Of a stretch of DNA of 64,000 bases, positions 42,797-50,120 are shown one piece after another. The position numbers and the translations under genes are program-made. Every line of letters begins with the position of its first letter. Position 1 is the stretch's first letter. The stretch spans positions 1 through 64,000 of the forward strand of contig JBGQAK010000018.1 of the NCBI GenBank assembly GCA_041494245.1, read 5' to 3'. The notes below the pieces were generated by a model. The model was not told the DNA's origin. It searched no databases and saw nothing but the letters and a program-made list of their open reading frames with translations. The DNA comes from RBG-13-68-16 sp041494245 (GTDB taxonomy: Bacteria > Acidobacteriota > Thermoanaerobaculia > Thermoanaerobaculales > Thermoanaerobaculaceae).

Positions 42797-45691
42797 ATGC
42801 CTGACGAGCCAACGAGAGGAATCGACCGACGCGCTCTGCTGAAGCTGGCGGGGGCGGCGGGCGTCCTCGCGGGGTGCTCACCTCCGGCCAGCCCGCAGAA
42901 GCTGATCCCATACCTGGTCCCTCCCGAGGAGATCGTCCCCGGGGTGCCGCTCCTCTACCGCACGGTGTGCCGCGAGTGCCCGGCCGGTTGCGGGATCACC
43001 GCCCGCACTCGCGAAGGGCGCGTCGTGAAGCTGGAGGGCAACCCCGACGACCCCATCGGGCGCGGGGCGCTGTGCGCGCGGGGTCAGGCCGCACTCCAGG
43101 GCCTCTACGCACCCGACCGGTTCCACGGGCCGATGCGGCGCAAACCCGGCGGTGAGCTGTCGGCCCTTGGCTGGGACGACGCGGAGGGCGCTCTCACAGA
43201 CGCCCTGGCGGCCGCGAGAGCGGCAGGCCCGGGAGCCGTGAGGCTCCTGACCCGCCCCGAGCCCGGGAGCACGGGTGCCCTGCAGAAGGAGTTCATGAAG
43301 ACCCTGGGGGCCGCACCCGAGCACCGGGTGGCGCTTGAGGCGTTCGACCTCGCCCCCCTGCGGGAGGCGGGCAAGATCCTGTTCGAGCGCCCGGAGCTTC
43401 CCTCCTTCGACCTTGCGGCAGCGCGCACGGTGGTCTCGTTCGGCGCCGACTTCGTGGAAACCTGGTTTTCGCCCGTGGAGCTGGCACGGGGCTTCGCGAG
43501 CGGGCGCGGGAAGGTGGGGCAGGAAAGGACGCGGCTCGTGTGGGTCGGCCCCCGGATGTGCCTGACCGGTGTGAGCGCCGATAGGTGGATCTCCACGCGC
43601 GTGGGGGAAGAGGTGTGGGTCGCCCTGGCGCTCCTGCGCTTTCTGTGCGACCCGGCGAATGCGGTCCTGGGTCTCGCCCCGGAGGCAGGGGCGGTGTTCC
43701 AGGCGCTGGCCTGGCTGGATCCGGTCGAGGCGGAGCGCCGGAGTGGGGTGCCTGGGTCGGCGGTCGAGAGGCTCGGTCGCGAGCTGGCGCTCCGACGGCC
43801 GTCGGCGGTGCTCGGGCCGGGGGTGCTGAGCTGCGGGCCGCGGGCCACCGATCTGGCGGTGGCGGTGCAGCTCATCAACCACCTCCTCGGAAACATTGGG
43901 CGGACGGTGCTCTACGGGGTCGACGCCCTGGAGGATGTGCCCGCGAGGTTCGCGGCGGTCAAGTCGTTGGTGGAGGACATGGCCGCGGGACGGGTCGAGG
44001 TCCTGCTCGTGCACCACGCCGACCCGGTCGGCAGCCTTCCGGCCGCCCTCGGGGCCGCGGCCGCCCTCGCCCGCGTCAAGCTCGTCGTGAGCTTCTCCGA
44101 CCGGCCCGACGCCACGACCCGGCACGCCCATCTCATCCTGCCGGACAACCACCCGCTCGAGTCGTTCGGAGACACGACGCCCCGGCGCGGGGTCGTGGGT
44201 ATCTCTCAGCCGGTGATGACGCCGCTGTGGGACACCCGCAGTGCCGCACAGGTGCTGATCGAGGTGGCCGCCAAGCTGCCTGCGCCAGCGAGTCCGCTCT
44301 TGGTGGACGACGTCTACGCCTTCGCTCGGTCCCGCATCGGCAAGCTCTTTCCGGGCCTCGCCGGCGATCGACTGGCCGATGCGCAGCGTGCCGCCCAACA
44401 GCGGGGCGGGCTGTACACGGAGGCCGTGCCCGAGCCCGTGGCGTTGCGCCTGCCTGAGGCCGGGGTCCTCAAACCGGGTCCGGCACCGGGTCCCACGGAC
44501 GGCACGCTCGACCTCATGGTCTTCCCCACCGCGCTACGGCAGGACGGGCGTACGGCGGAACTCCCATGGCTGCGGGAGGTGCCCGATGCGTTGACCTCGG
44601 TCTCCTGGACGACCTGGGCGGAGCTGGCGCCGGCAACCGCCGGCCGGCTCGGAGTCTCCGACGGCGAAGTGGTCGCCGTGAGCACGCCGTCAGGCACAGT
44701 GGATCTCCCGGTGTGCACCTTCCCTGGCTTGCGGGAAGACGCCGTGGCCATCCCGCTCGGCGGGCCGGAGCCCCTTGCGCTGCTGGAGGCGTCCCTTGAA
44801 CTCCGTTCAGGCGCCATGGTCTGGCAGTCCTCCCGGGCCAGGGTGCGCAAAGCGGGACGGCGCATCGACCTGCCGCGCTTTGAAGGGAAGCCCGATCAGG
44901 AGGGACGCACCATCGTGCGGACCGTGAGCGCGGCGGCCCCGGCGGTGCCGAAGCCGGCCGAGCCGGGGCGGATGTACCCGTTGCCGACGTTCCCCGAGCA
45001 CCGCTGGGCGATGGCGATCGACATGGACCGGTGCACCGGCTGCCAGGCGTGCGTGGTCGCCTGCTACACCGAGAACAACGTGCCGGTCGTCGGGCCGGAG
45101 GCGATGACCAGGGGGCGCAACATGGGGTGGCTGCGCGTCGAGCACTTCCGGGACCGGAAAGCCGACCAGCTCCGTATCGACCTCCTGCTGATGCTCTGCC
45201 AGCAGTGCGGCAACGCGCCCTGTGAGCCTGTTTGCCCGGTCTACGCCACCTACACCAACGAGGAGGGTCTCAACGCCCAAGTCTACAACCGTTGCGTGGG
45301 CACGCGCTACTGCTCGAACAACTGCCCCTACAAGGTCCGGGTCTTCAACTGGGGGGACCCGGCGTTCCCCGAGCCCCTCAACATGCAGCTCAACCCCGAC
45401 GTCACGGTGCGCTCCAAGGGGGTCATGGAGAAGTGCACGTTCTGCGTGCAGCGCATCCGTGCGGCCGAGAACACGGCCAAGGCCGAGCACCGGCGCGTGC
45501 GCGACGGCGAGATCGTGCCGGCCTGCGCTCAGACCTGCCCGGCCCAGGCCATCGTCTTCGGGGACGCGAAGGACGTCACCTCGCGAGTTGCCGCGTTGCA
45601 GCGCGACGGGCGCGGTTACCGCGTCCTCGAGGAGGTGAACACGCTCCCCGCGATCACGTACCTCGCCCGGGTCAGGGAGGACGAGCCCTGA
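42797..45691 (+). CDS. actB: ACIII subunit B, molybdopterin-like plus Fe-S protein
   Basis: 964 residues. A Tat-like start (RRALLKLAGAAGVLAGC) has Arg11-Arg12 and Cys27 as possible lipid site. The B1 part (about 50-700) is molybdopterin-oxidoreductase-like and keeps Cys58, Cys61, Cys65 and Cys93, the spacing of a [4Fe-4S] site. The B2 part (about 740-940) is NrfC/HybA-like with four Cys clusters (CTGCQACVVAC, CQQCGNAPCEPVC, CVGTRYCSNNC, CTFC and CAQTC). It wires quinol oxidation at ActC to ActA. Confidence 0.87.
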   Translation: MPDEPTRGIDRRALLKLAGAAGVLAGCSPPASPQKLIPYLVPPEEIVPGVPLLYRTVCRECPAGCGITARTREGRVVKLEGNPDDPIGRGALCARGQAALQGLYAPDRFHGPMRRKPGGELSALGWDDAEGALTDALAAARAAGPGAVRLLTRPEPGSTGALQKEFMKTLGAAPEHRVALEAFDLAPLREAGKILFERPELPSFDLAAARTVVSFGADFVETWFSPVELARGFASGRGKVGQERTRLVWVGPRMCLTGVSADRWISTRVGEEVWVALALLRFLCDPANAVLGLAPEAGAVFQALAWLDPVEAERRSGVPGSAVERLGRELALRRPSAVLGPGVLSCGPRATDLAVAVQLINHLLGNIGRTVLYGVDALEDVPARFAAVKSLVEDMAAGRVEVLLVHHADPVGSLPAALGAAAALARVKLVVSFSDRPDATTRHAHLILPDNHPLESFGDTTPRRGVVGISQPVMTPLWDTRSAAQVLIEVAAKLPAPASPLLVDDVYAFARSRIGKLFPGLAGDRLADAQRAAQQRGGLYTEAVPEPVALRLPEAGVLKPGPAPGPTDGTLDLMVFPTALRQDGRTAELPWLREVPDALTSVSWTTWAELAPATAGRLGVSDGEVVAVSTPSGTVDLPVCTFPGLREDAVAIPLGGPEPLALLEASLELRSGAMVWQSSRARVRKAGRRIDLPRFEGKPDQEGRTIVRTVSAAAPAVPKPAEPGRMYPLPTFPEHRWAMAIDMDRCTGCQACVVACYTENNVPVVGPEAMTRGRNMGWLRVEHFRDRKADQLRIDLLLMLCQQCGNAPCEPVCPVYATYTNEEGLNAQVYNRCVGTRYCSNNCPYKVRVFNWGDPAFPEPLNMQLNPDVTVRSKGVMEKCTFCVQRIRAAENTAKAEHRRVRDGEIVPACAQTCPAQAIVFGDAKDVTSRVAALQRDGRGYRVLEEVNTLPAITYLARVREDEP

Positions 45692-47013
45692 CCCGCGGGC
45701 CGAGTCCCTCGCAGCGCGTCCAGGACAAGGTCCTCGCCACCCAGGGACGGCCCGGCTGGGTCCACATCTGTCTTATTGTCCTGGCTGCCGGCGTCGCGGT
45801 CCTCGGAGGCTGGTGCTTCTCGATCCAGATCCGCGTCGGGATGCAGGTGTGGGGCCTCAACCGCCCCGCCAGCTGGGCGACCGACATCACCAACTTCGTG
45901 TTCTGGGTCGGCATCGCGCACTCAGGCACGCTCATCAGCGCGGTGCTGTTCCTGCTGCGGGCGCGGTTTCGCACCGCCATCTATCGCGTGGCCGAGGCGA
46001 TGACGGTGTTCGGCGTCATGACGGCGGGCCTGTTCCCGATCGTCCACCTGGGCCGGCCGTGGTTCGCCTACTGGCTGTTCCCCTACCCGAACCAGCGCCA
46101 CCTGTGGGTGAACTTCCGCTCACCGCTGATGTGGGACGTGTTCGCGGTTTCCACTTACCTCATCGTGAGCTCCATCTTCCTGGTCGTCGGCATCGTGCCC
46201 GACGCCGCCGCACTGCGTGACGCCACCCGCGGGTGGCGGCGGCGTTTCTACGCCGTGTTTGCCGCCGGGTGGCAAGGTACCGACGAGGAGTGGCGGCACT
46301 ATGCCCGCGCCTACCTCTACTTCGCGGCCTTCGCGACGCCGCTCGTGTTCTCCGTGCACAGCGTGGTGTCCTGGGACTTCGCGGTCTCGATCCTCCCGGG
46401 CTGGCACTCGACGATTTTTCCCCCCTACTTCGTGGCTGGCGCGATCTTCTCCGGCATCGCCATGGTGATCACGCTCCTAATACCCATCCGCCGCGCCCTG
46501 CATCTGGAGGAGCTCATCACGCCGTGGCACCTCGACATGACGTCGCGGCTGATCCTTCTTACCTCGCTGATCGTGACCTACTCGTACGTCATCGAGGCGG
46601 TGCTGGCGTTTCGAGCCGGGCCTGGACCCGAGCGCTCGATAATTCTCTACCGTGCCACCGGGGACTTCGCGCCGCTGTTCTGGACGATGGTGGCGTGCAA
46701 CTGCGTCTTTCCCCTGCTGCTGTTCTTCCGCCGGATGCGGACCTCGACCTGGGCGCTGCTCGCTATCTGCATACTGGTCAACGTCGGGATGTGGCTTGAG
46801 CGCTTCATCATTATTGTGACGTCTCTCTCGCACGATCGGATCCCCTTCGACTGGTGGGGCCTCTACCGGCCGACATTTATCGAGGCGGGCATCACGTTCG
46901 GTGCCTTCGGCTGGTTCTTCTTCTGGTTCCTGATCTTCATCAGGCTCTTGCCGACCGTCTCCATCTCGGAGATGAAGGAGGAAACGACGCACGAGGTGGT
47001 CCATGCCGGTTGA
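45688..47013 (+). CDS. actC: ACIII subunit C, NrfD-like quinol-binding membrane protein
   Basis: 441 residues with about ten helices of the NrfD/PsrC family (LNRPASWATDITNFVFWVGI, then HSGTLISAVLFLLR), the quinol-oxidising core of ACIII. No ATG, GTG or TTG exists in frame between well inside actB and residue 52. The only start that fits is CTG at 45688, nine bases after GGGAGG and overlapping the actB stop as CTGA, mirroring the ATGA/GTGA joints of this genome. The overlap with actD at the other end is 11 bp. Confidence 0.85.
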   Translation: MTRGPSPSQRVQDKVLATQGRPGWVHICLIVLAAGVAVLGGWCFSIQIRVGMQVWGLNRPASWATDITNFVFWVGIAHSGTLISAVLFLLRARFRTAIYRVAEAMTVFGVMTAGLFPIVHLGRPWFAYWLFPYPNQRHLWVNFRSPLMWDVFAVSTYLIVSSIFLVVGIVPDAAALRDATRGWRRRFYAVFAAGWQGTDEEWRHYARAYLYFAAFATPLVFSVHSVVSWDFAVSILPGWHSTIFPPYFVAGAIFSGIAMVITLLIPIRRALHLEELITPWHLDMTSRLILLTSLIVTYSYVIEAVLAFRAGPGPERSIILYRATGDFAPLFWTMVACNCVFPLLLFFRRMRTSTWALLAICILVNVGMWLERFIIIVTSLSHDRIPFDWWGLYRPTFIEAGITFGAFGWFFFWFLIFIRLLPTVSISEMKEETTHEVVHAG

Positions 47014-47506
47014 GCGCGGCGTGCTGGCCGTGTTTGCCGACGTCGACGCGGCGGCTCGAGCGGTGCGGGCGCTACGCGACGCTCGACATACCGACATCCG
47101 GATCGCCTCGCCCGCACCGTTTCCGGCGCTGGTCGAGGCGCTCGGACGGCCACGCAGCCGGCTGGACTCGGTGACGCTGTCTGGTGCGGCGCTGGGAGTG
47201 GTGGGCGGGTTCGCGCTGTGCATCGGGACTGCGCTCGCGTGGCCGCTGATGACCGGTGGGAAACCCATCGTCTCGATCCCTCCGTTCGTGATCATCGCCT
47301 TCGAGCTCGCTGTGCTCGTCGGCGCCGGCGTGAACCTCGCGGCGCTCGCGGTCAGTGCCGGCCGGGGGCGGCGGCGGAGGGCAGTGCCGTACGACCCGAG
47401 GTTCTCCGCGGACCGCATCGGGGTGTTCGTGGTGGGTGGCGACCTGCCTGAGGCGGAGCGCACGCTGCGAGCTGGCGGCGCGGAGGAGGTCCGGCATGTC
47501 GCGTAA
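47003..47506 (+). CDS. actD: ACIII subunit D (DUF3341)
   Basis: 167 residues: an N-terminal ferredoxin-like fold, two membrane helices (GAALGVVGGFALCIGTALAW and VIIAFELAVLVGAGVNLAAL) around the DUF3341 hallmark GGKPIVSIPPF, and a C-terminal soluble part. It is a cofactor-free structural subunit. ATG lies inside the end of actC. Confidence 0.88.
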   Translation: MPVERGVLAVFADVDAAARAVRALRDARHTDIRIASPAPFPALVEALGRPRSRLDSVTLSGAALGVVGGFALCIGTALAWPLMTGGKPIVSIPPFVIIAFELAVLVGAGVNLAALAVSAGRGRRRRAVPYDPRFSADRIGVFVVGGDLPEAERTLRAGGAEEVRHVA

Positions 47507-47990
47507 GCTGGCGCTCGTTGCCTTAACCCTCGGCCTCGTGTCTGGCTGCCGCAACGACTGGCGCACTGACATGTGGTACCAACCCTCGCTGCGTCCCGAG
47601 GACGCACCTCGCCCCGCGCCCGAGCACTCGGTGCCGCTCGGCGCCGCGCGAGCGCCGGCGGACCGCGACGATGCCGAAACGCTCGTCAATCCTGTCCGCG
47701 CGACGGCACAGTCCGTCTCCCACGGCAAGATGCTCTTTTCGGAGCGCTGCGCGTGCTGCCACGGCCCAGCCGGCCATGGCGGCGGTCCGGTTTCCAAGTT
47801 CTTCCCGCCCGCCCCCGACCTCGCGTACGGCACGATTGTCACGCGCACCGACGCCTACATCTATGGGACCGTCACCTTCGGAGGGCGCGCCATGCCCGCC
47901 CAGGCCGAGGGGCTCGCCGTCTCCGACCGCTGGGACCTGGTGAACTACGTGCGCCAGATCCAGGGCACCCCACCGGGGGGCACGAAGTGA
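47496..47990 (+). CDS. actE: ACIII subunit E, monohaem cytochrome c lipoprotein
   Basis: 164 residues. Lipoprotein signal peptide with Cys18 (LVSGCRND), one haem site CACCH at 85-89 and a probable Met ligand in FGGRAMPAQAEG. The N-terminal phrase DMWYQPSLRPED is shared by ActE proteins. It extends the ActA haem chain. GGAGGAGG precedes the ATG, which overlaps actD. Confidence 0.88.
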   Translation: MSRKLALVALTLGLVSGCRNDWRTDMWYQPSLRPEDAPRPAPEHSVPLGAARAPADRDDAETLVNPVRATAQSVSHGKMLFSERCACCHGPAGHGGGPVSKFFPPAPDLAYGTIVTRTDAYIYGTVTFGGRAMPAQAEGLAVSDRWDLVNYVRQIQGTPPGGTK

Positions 47991-49072
47991 CGATCGACCT
48001 CGTGCACCGCTCCGAGGCGGCCCTGGGCCGTGGAGTCACCCGGTGGGCGGTGGTCGGGATTGCGCTGGGGGCGGCCGCGCTGCTCGCCGGTCTTGCGGTC
48101 GGCTCCTCCGTGGTGACGTTCGGCGTGCTGGCTGCGAGCTGGCTGTTCTTCGTCGGGGTGGCTGCGGGCGGTGTGGCCTTTTCCGCCGCCGTTCGGTGCT
48201 CCAAGGGACGGTGGGCGAACGCCGCGCTGCCGGCGCTCGAAGCGGGGGCGGCGTTCTTTCCCGCCGCGCTGGTACTGCTGGCCGTGTTGGTGTTCGGTGC
48301 GGGCGCCTGGATCCCGGGCGCGGCCGAGGCGGGGTGGGGCCCCTGGGCGTCCAGGGTGGTGCGGGAGCTGGCGGCCTCGGCCGTGCTGTTCGCCGCTGGC
48401 ACGCGCTACCTGCGGCGCGCCCGTGCCGAGAGCGAGCCGCGGCCCGGGCGCGCGGCGGTGGCGTACCTGCTGCTGTACGTATCGGTGCTCTCGCTGTGGG
48501 CGATCGACCTGGTGATGGACCTGCACGAGTGGGCGCCGAGCACGGTGATCCCCGTCTACTACTTCATCGGCGCGTTGCTGGGCGCGATTGCACTCGCAGC
48601 GCTCGCGGTCGGGGTTGGGCCCGAAACGGCGGCCGGTGCGGCGGTGCGCCCGGACCTCGGAAAGCTGCTGTTCGCGATGGTGATCTTCTGGGGCTACCTG
48701 CTGTGGGCGGCGTACCTCCCCGTGTGGTACGGGAACATGCCGGACGAGACTGGCCAACTCCTCGCCCGCTGGGCGGGCGGCTGGAAGTATCTCTCGTTGG
48801 GCGTGCTCGCCACGGTGCTGGGGTTCCCGTTCTTCTTCCTGTTGCCGGAGCGCACCAAGCGCGGACGCACCAGCCTCGCGGTTGTTGCGGGGGGCATCCT
48901 CATCGGCCTCTTCGGCGAGCACCTCCTCCTCGTCCTGCCGTCGTTGCCCCTCAGGGGAGATGCACCTTCGGTCGTCTTGGGCGGGCTCGTCGCGCTCGGC
49001 GTCCTGGGCGTCTTCGTGCTGACGGTGGGCAGCAGAATCGGTGCCACGAATGGGAGCGGCGAGAGCCGGTAG
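47987..49072 (+). CDS. actF: ACIII subunit F, integral membrane protein
   Basis: 361 residues with about ten helices, a paralogue of ActC. The stretch FWGYLLWAAYLPVWYGNMPDET is characteristic of ActF and lies where a proton path has been proposed. GTG start overlaps the actE stop (GTGA). It is the last gene of the cluster; no actG or cytochrome oxidase genes follow, and the pyrophosphatase gene converges 21 bp away. Confidence 0.85.
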   Translation: MTIDLVHRSEAALGRGVTRWAVVGIALGAAALLAGLAVGSSVVTFGVLAASWLFFVGVAAGGVAFSAAVRCSKGRWANAALPALEAGAAFFPAALVLLAVLVFGAGAWIPGAAEAGWGPWASRVVRELAASAVLFAAGTRYLRRARAESEPRPGRAAVAYLLLYVSVLSLWAIDLVMDLHEWAPSTVIPVYYFIGALLGAIALAALAVGVGPETAAGAAVRPDLGKLLFAMVIFWGYLLWAAYLPVWYGNMPDETGQLLARWAGGWKYLSLGVLATVLGFPFFFLLPERTKRGRTSLAVVAGGILIGLFGEHLLLVLPSLPLRGDAPSVVLGGLVALGVLGVFVLTVGSRIGATNGSGESR

Positions 49073-49093
49073 CTTTGCGGCCGTGCGCCGCGC

Positions 49094-49654
49094 TCAGCCG
49101 CGCGGGGCCTTCTGCCGGTGCATGTACGAGAAGAGCTTCTCGTACAGCGCCATGGCGTGCTGGACCGCTTTCTTCGTCTCCTCGGGACCAAGGAAGTCCC
49201 GCACCAGGACCTCCTTGTTCTCGAGCGCCTTGTAGTCCTCGAAGAAGCGCCGCACCTCGTTCATCCCGTGGGTGGGCAGCTCGGTGATTTTGGAGTACTC
49301 CCGGTACTCGGGGTCGTCGAGGTGGATCGAGATGATCTTCTCGTCGTTCTCGCCCTGGTCCAGCATCGTCATCAGGCCGATCGGGCGCACGCGCAAGATC
49401 GAGAGCGGCACCACCGGCTCCTGCATCAGCACCAGCACGTCGAGCGGGTCGTGGTCGTAGCCGAGGGTGTGGGGGATAAAGCCGTAGCTCGCGGTGTAGA
49501 TCACCGAGGAGTAGAGGATCCGGTCCGTCCTCAGGATCCCGGTCTCCTTGTCAAGCTCGTACTTGACCTTGCTCCCCTTGGGGATCTCGATGACCGCCTG
49601 GAACTCCTCGGGTGCCTGCGGGCCGAAGGGGACGTCGTGCCAGGGGTGGCTCAT
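49094..49654 (-). CDS. ppa: Inorganic pyrophosphatase, family I
   Basis: 186 residues. The signature DHDPLDVLVL lies in the middle, with GSKVKYELDKETG upstream and further acidic ligands in MTMLDQGENDEKI. It hydrolyses pyrophosphate in the cytosol with Mg2+. ATG at 49654 follows GGAGAGG; the frame is open upstream but not conserved. Convergent with actF and divergent from the aro-trp leader. Confidence 0.93.
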   Translation of the reverse strand: MSHPWHDVPFGPQAPEEFQAVIEIPKGSKVKYELDKETGILRTDRILYSSVIYTASYGFIPHTLGYDHDPLDVLVLMQEPVVPLSILRVRPIGLMTMLDQGENDEKIISIHLDDPEYREYSKITELPTHGMNEVRRFFEDYKALENKEVLVRDFLGPEETKKAVQHAMALYEKLFSYMHRQKAPRG

Positions 49655-49928
49655 GAGCTGGTCCTCTCCTCCAACGCGCGAGCGTGTCTCAAGCTCGCAC
49701 CGGCGATCGGTTGCACACCCGTGCGGGTTCCCCGGCCGGTGTTGACAGTGCCCTTGCGGGAAACCTACCAGCAGGGGTGAAAGGTGCGGCTGGTCGCCGG
49801 AGGGCTCGTGGTGCCGATTCCCTAGAGGAACCCCTCGCGCGGCGAATAGGTCGAGCTGTCGGCCGGCGGCATGCGGCTGCAGTTGCCCGCCGGGCTGCGC
49901 CCGGTCCGCCCTGGCCGGGCGCTTCGGC
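49655..49928. other. Intergenic region between ppa and the aro-trp leader
   Basis: About 270 bp with no gene. A second TTGACA (49742-49747) on the plus strand lacks a good -10 partner. Promoter elements for ppa on the minus strand are not obvious. Confidence 0.4.
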
Positions 49929-49957
49929 TTGACACCGTTGGATCGTTGCGATAGCGT
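49929..49957 (+). promoter_or_regulatory. Sigma-70-type promoter of the aro-his-trp operon
   Basis: Consensus -35 TTGACA (49929-49934), 17-bp spacer, -10-like TAGCGT (49952-49957). The predicted transcription start falls at about 49963-49965, on or next to the leader-peptide ATG, so the leader would be translated from a leaderless mRNA. Confidence 0.6.
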
Positions 49958-49964
49958 CTCAGGG

Positions 49965-50021
49965 ATGCGGCGCGCGGGCACCACTGGCTACCAACACTGG
50001 CCCTGGACCGGGAGGCGGTAG
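49965..50021 (+). CDS. trpL: trp leader peptide, 18 aa, with Trp-Pro-Trp
   Basis: ATG at 49965, stop TAG at 50019-50021. The peptide is MRRAGTTGYQHWPWTGRR, with Trp codons at 12 and 14. Tandem or near-tandem Trp codons in a short ORF ahead of trp genes are the classical mark of ribosome-mediated attenuation. There is almost no room for a Shine-Dalgarno if transcription starts as predicted; leaderless trpL ORFs are known in rhizobia. The stop codon lies inside the first helix of the downstream hairpin cascade. Confidence 0.65.
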   Translation: MRRAGTTGYQHWPWTGRR

Positions 50022-50113
50022 GCGGGGGGTGCGTCGCCCGCTTGGCCGCCGGGCTCAAGCGGGGAGAAAAGGTGGACACGAACGGCAACCTCCCCGCACC
50101 CGGCGGGGAGGTT
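50014..50113 (+). promoter_or_regulatory. Tryptophan attenuator: mutually exclusive hairpins ending on the aroDE ribosome site
   Basis: Four alternative helices. I: 50014-50026 with 50037-50050 (13 pairs, one bulge, including G-U pairs). II: CCCGCTTG 50037-50044 with CAAGCGGG 50056-50063. III: GCGGGGAG 50059-50066 with CTCCCCGC 50090-50097. IV: 50087-50097 with 50103-50113 (11 pairs, 5-nt loop), which buries the GGGGAGG ribosome site of aroDE. I and II exclude each other, as do II and III, and III and IV. A ribosome stalled on the Trp codons should favour I and III (site open); one that reaches the stop breaks I and allows II and IV (site closed). No U-run follows helix IV, so control is probably translational. 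Confidence 0.6.
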
Positions 50114-50120
50114 CGAGTTG

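Noticed and set aside
49742..49770. Second TTGACA as an alternative aro-trp promoter
   Set aside because: No acceptable -10 hexamer at 16-18 bp, and transcription from here would give the Trp leader ORF a long untranslated region without a good ribosome site.
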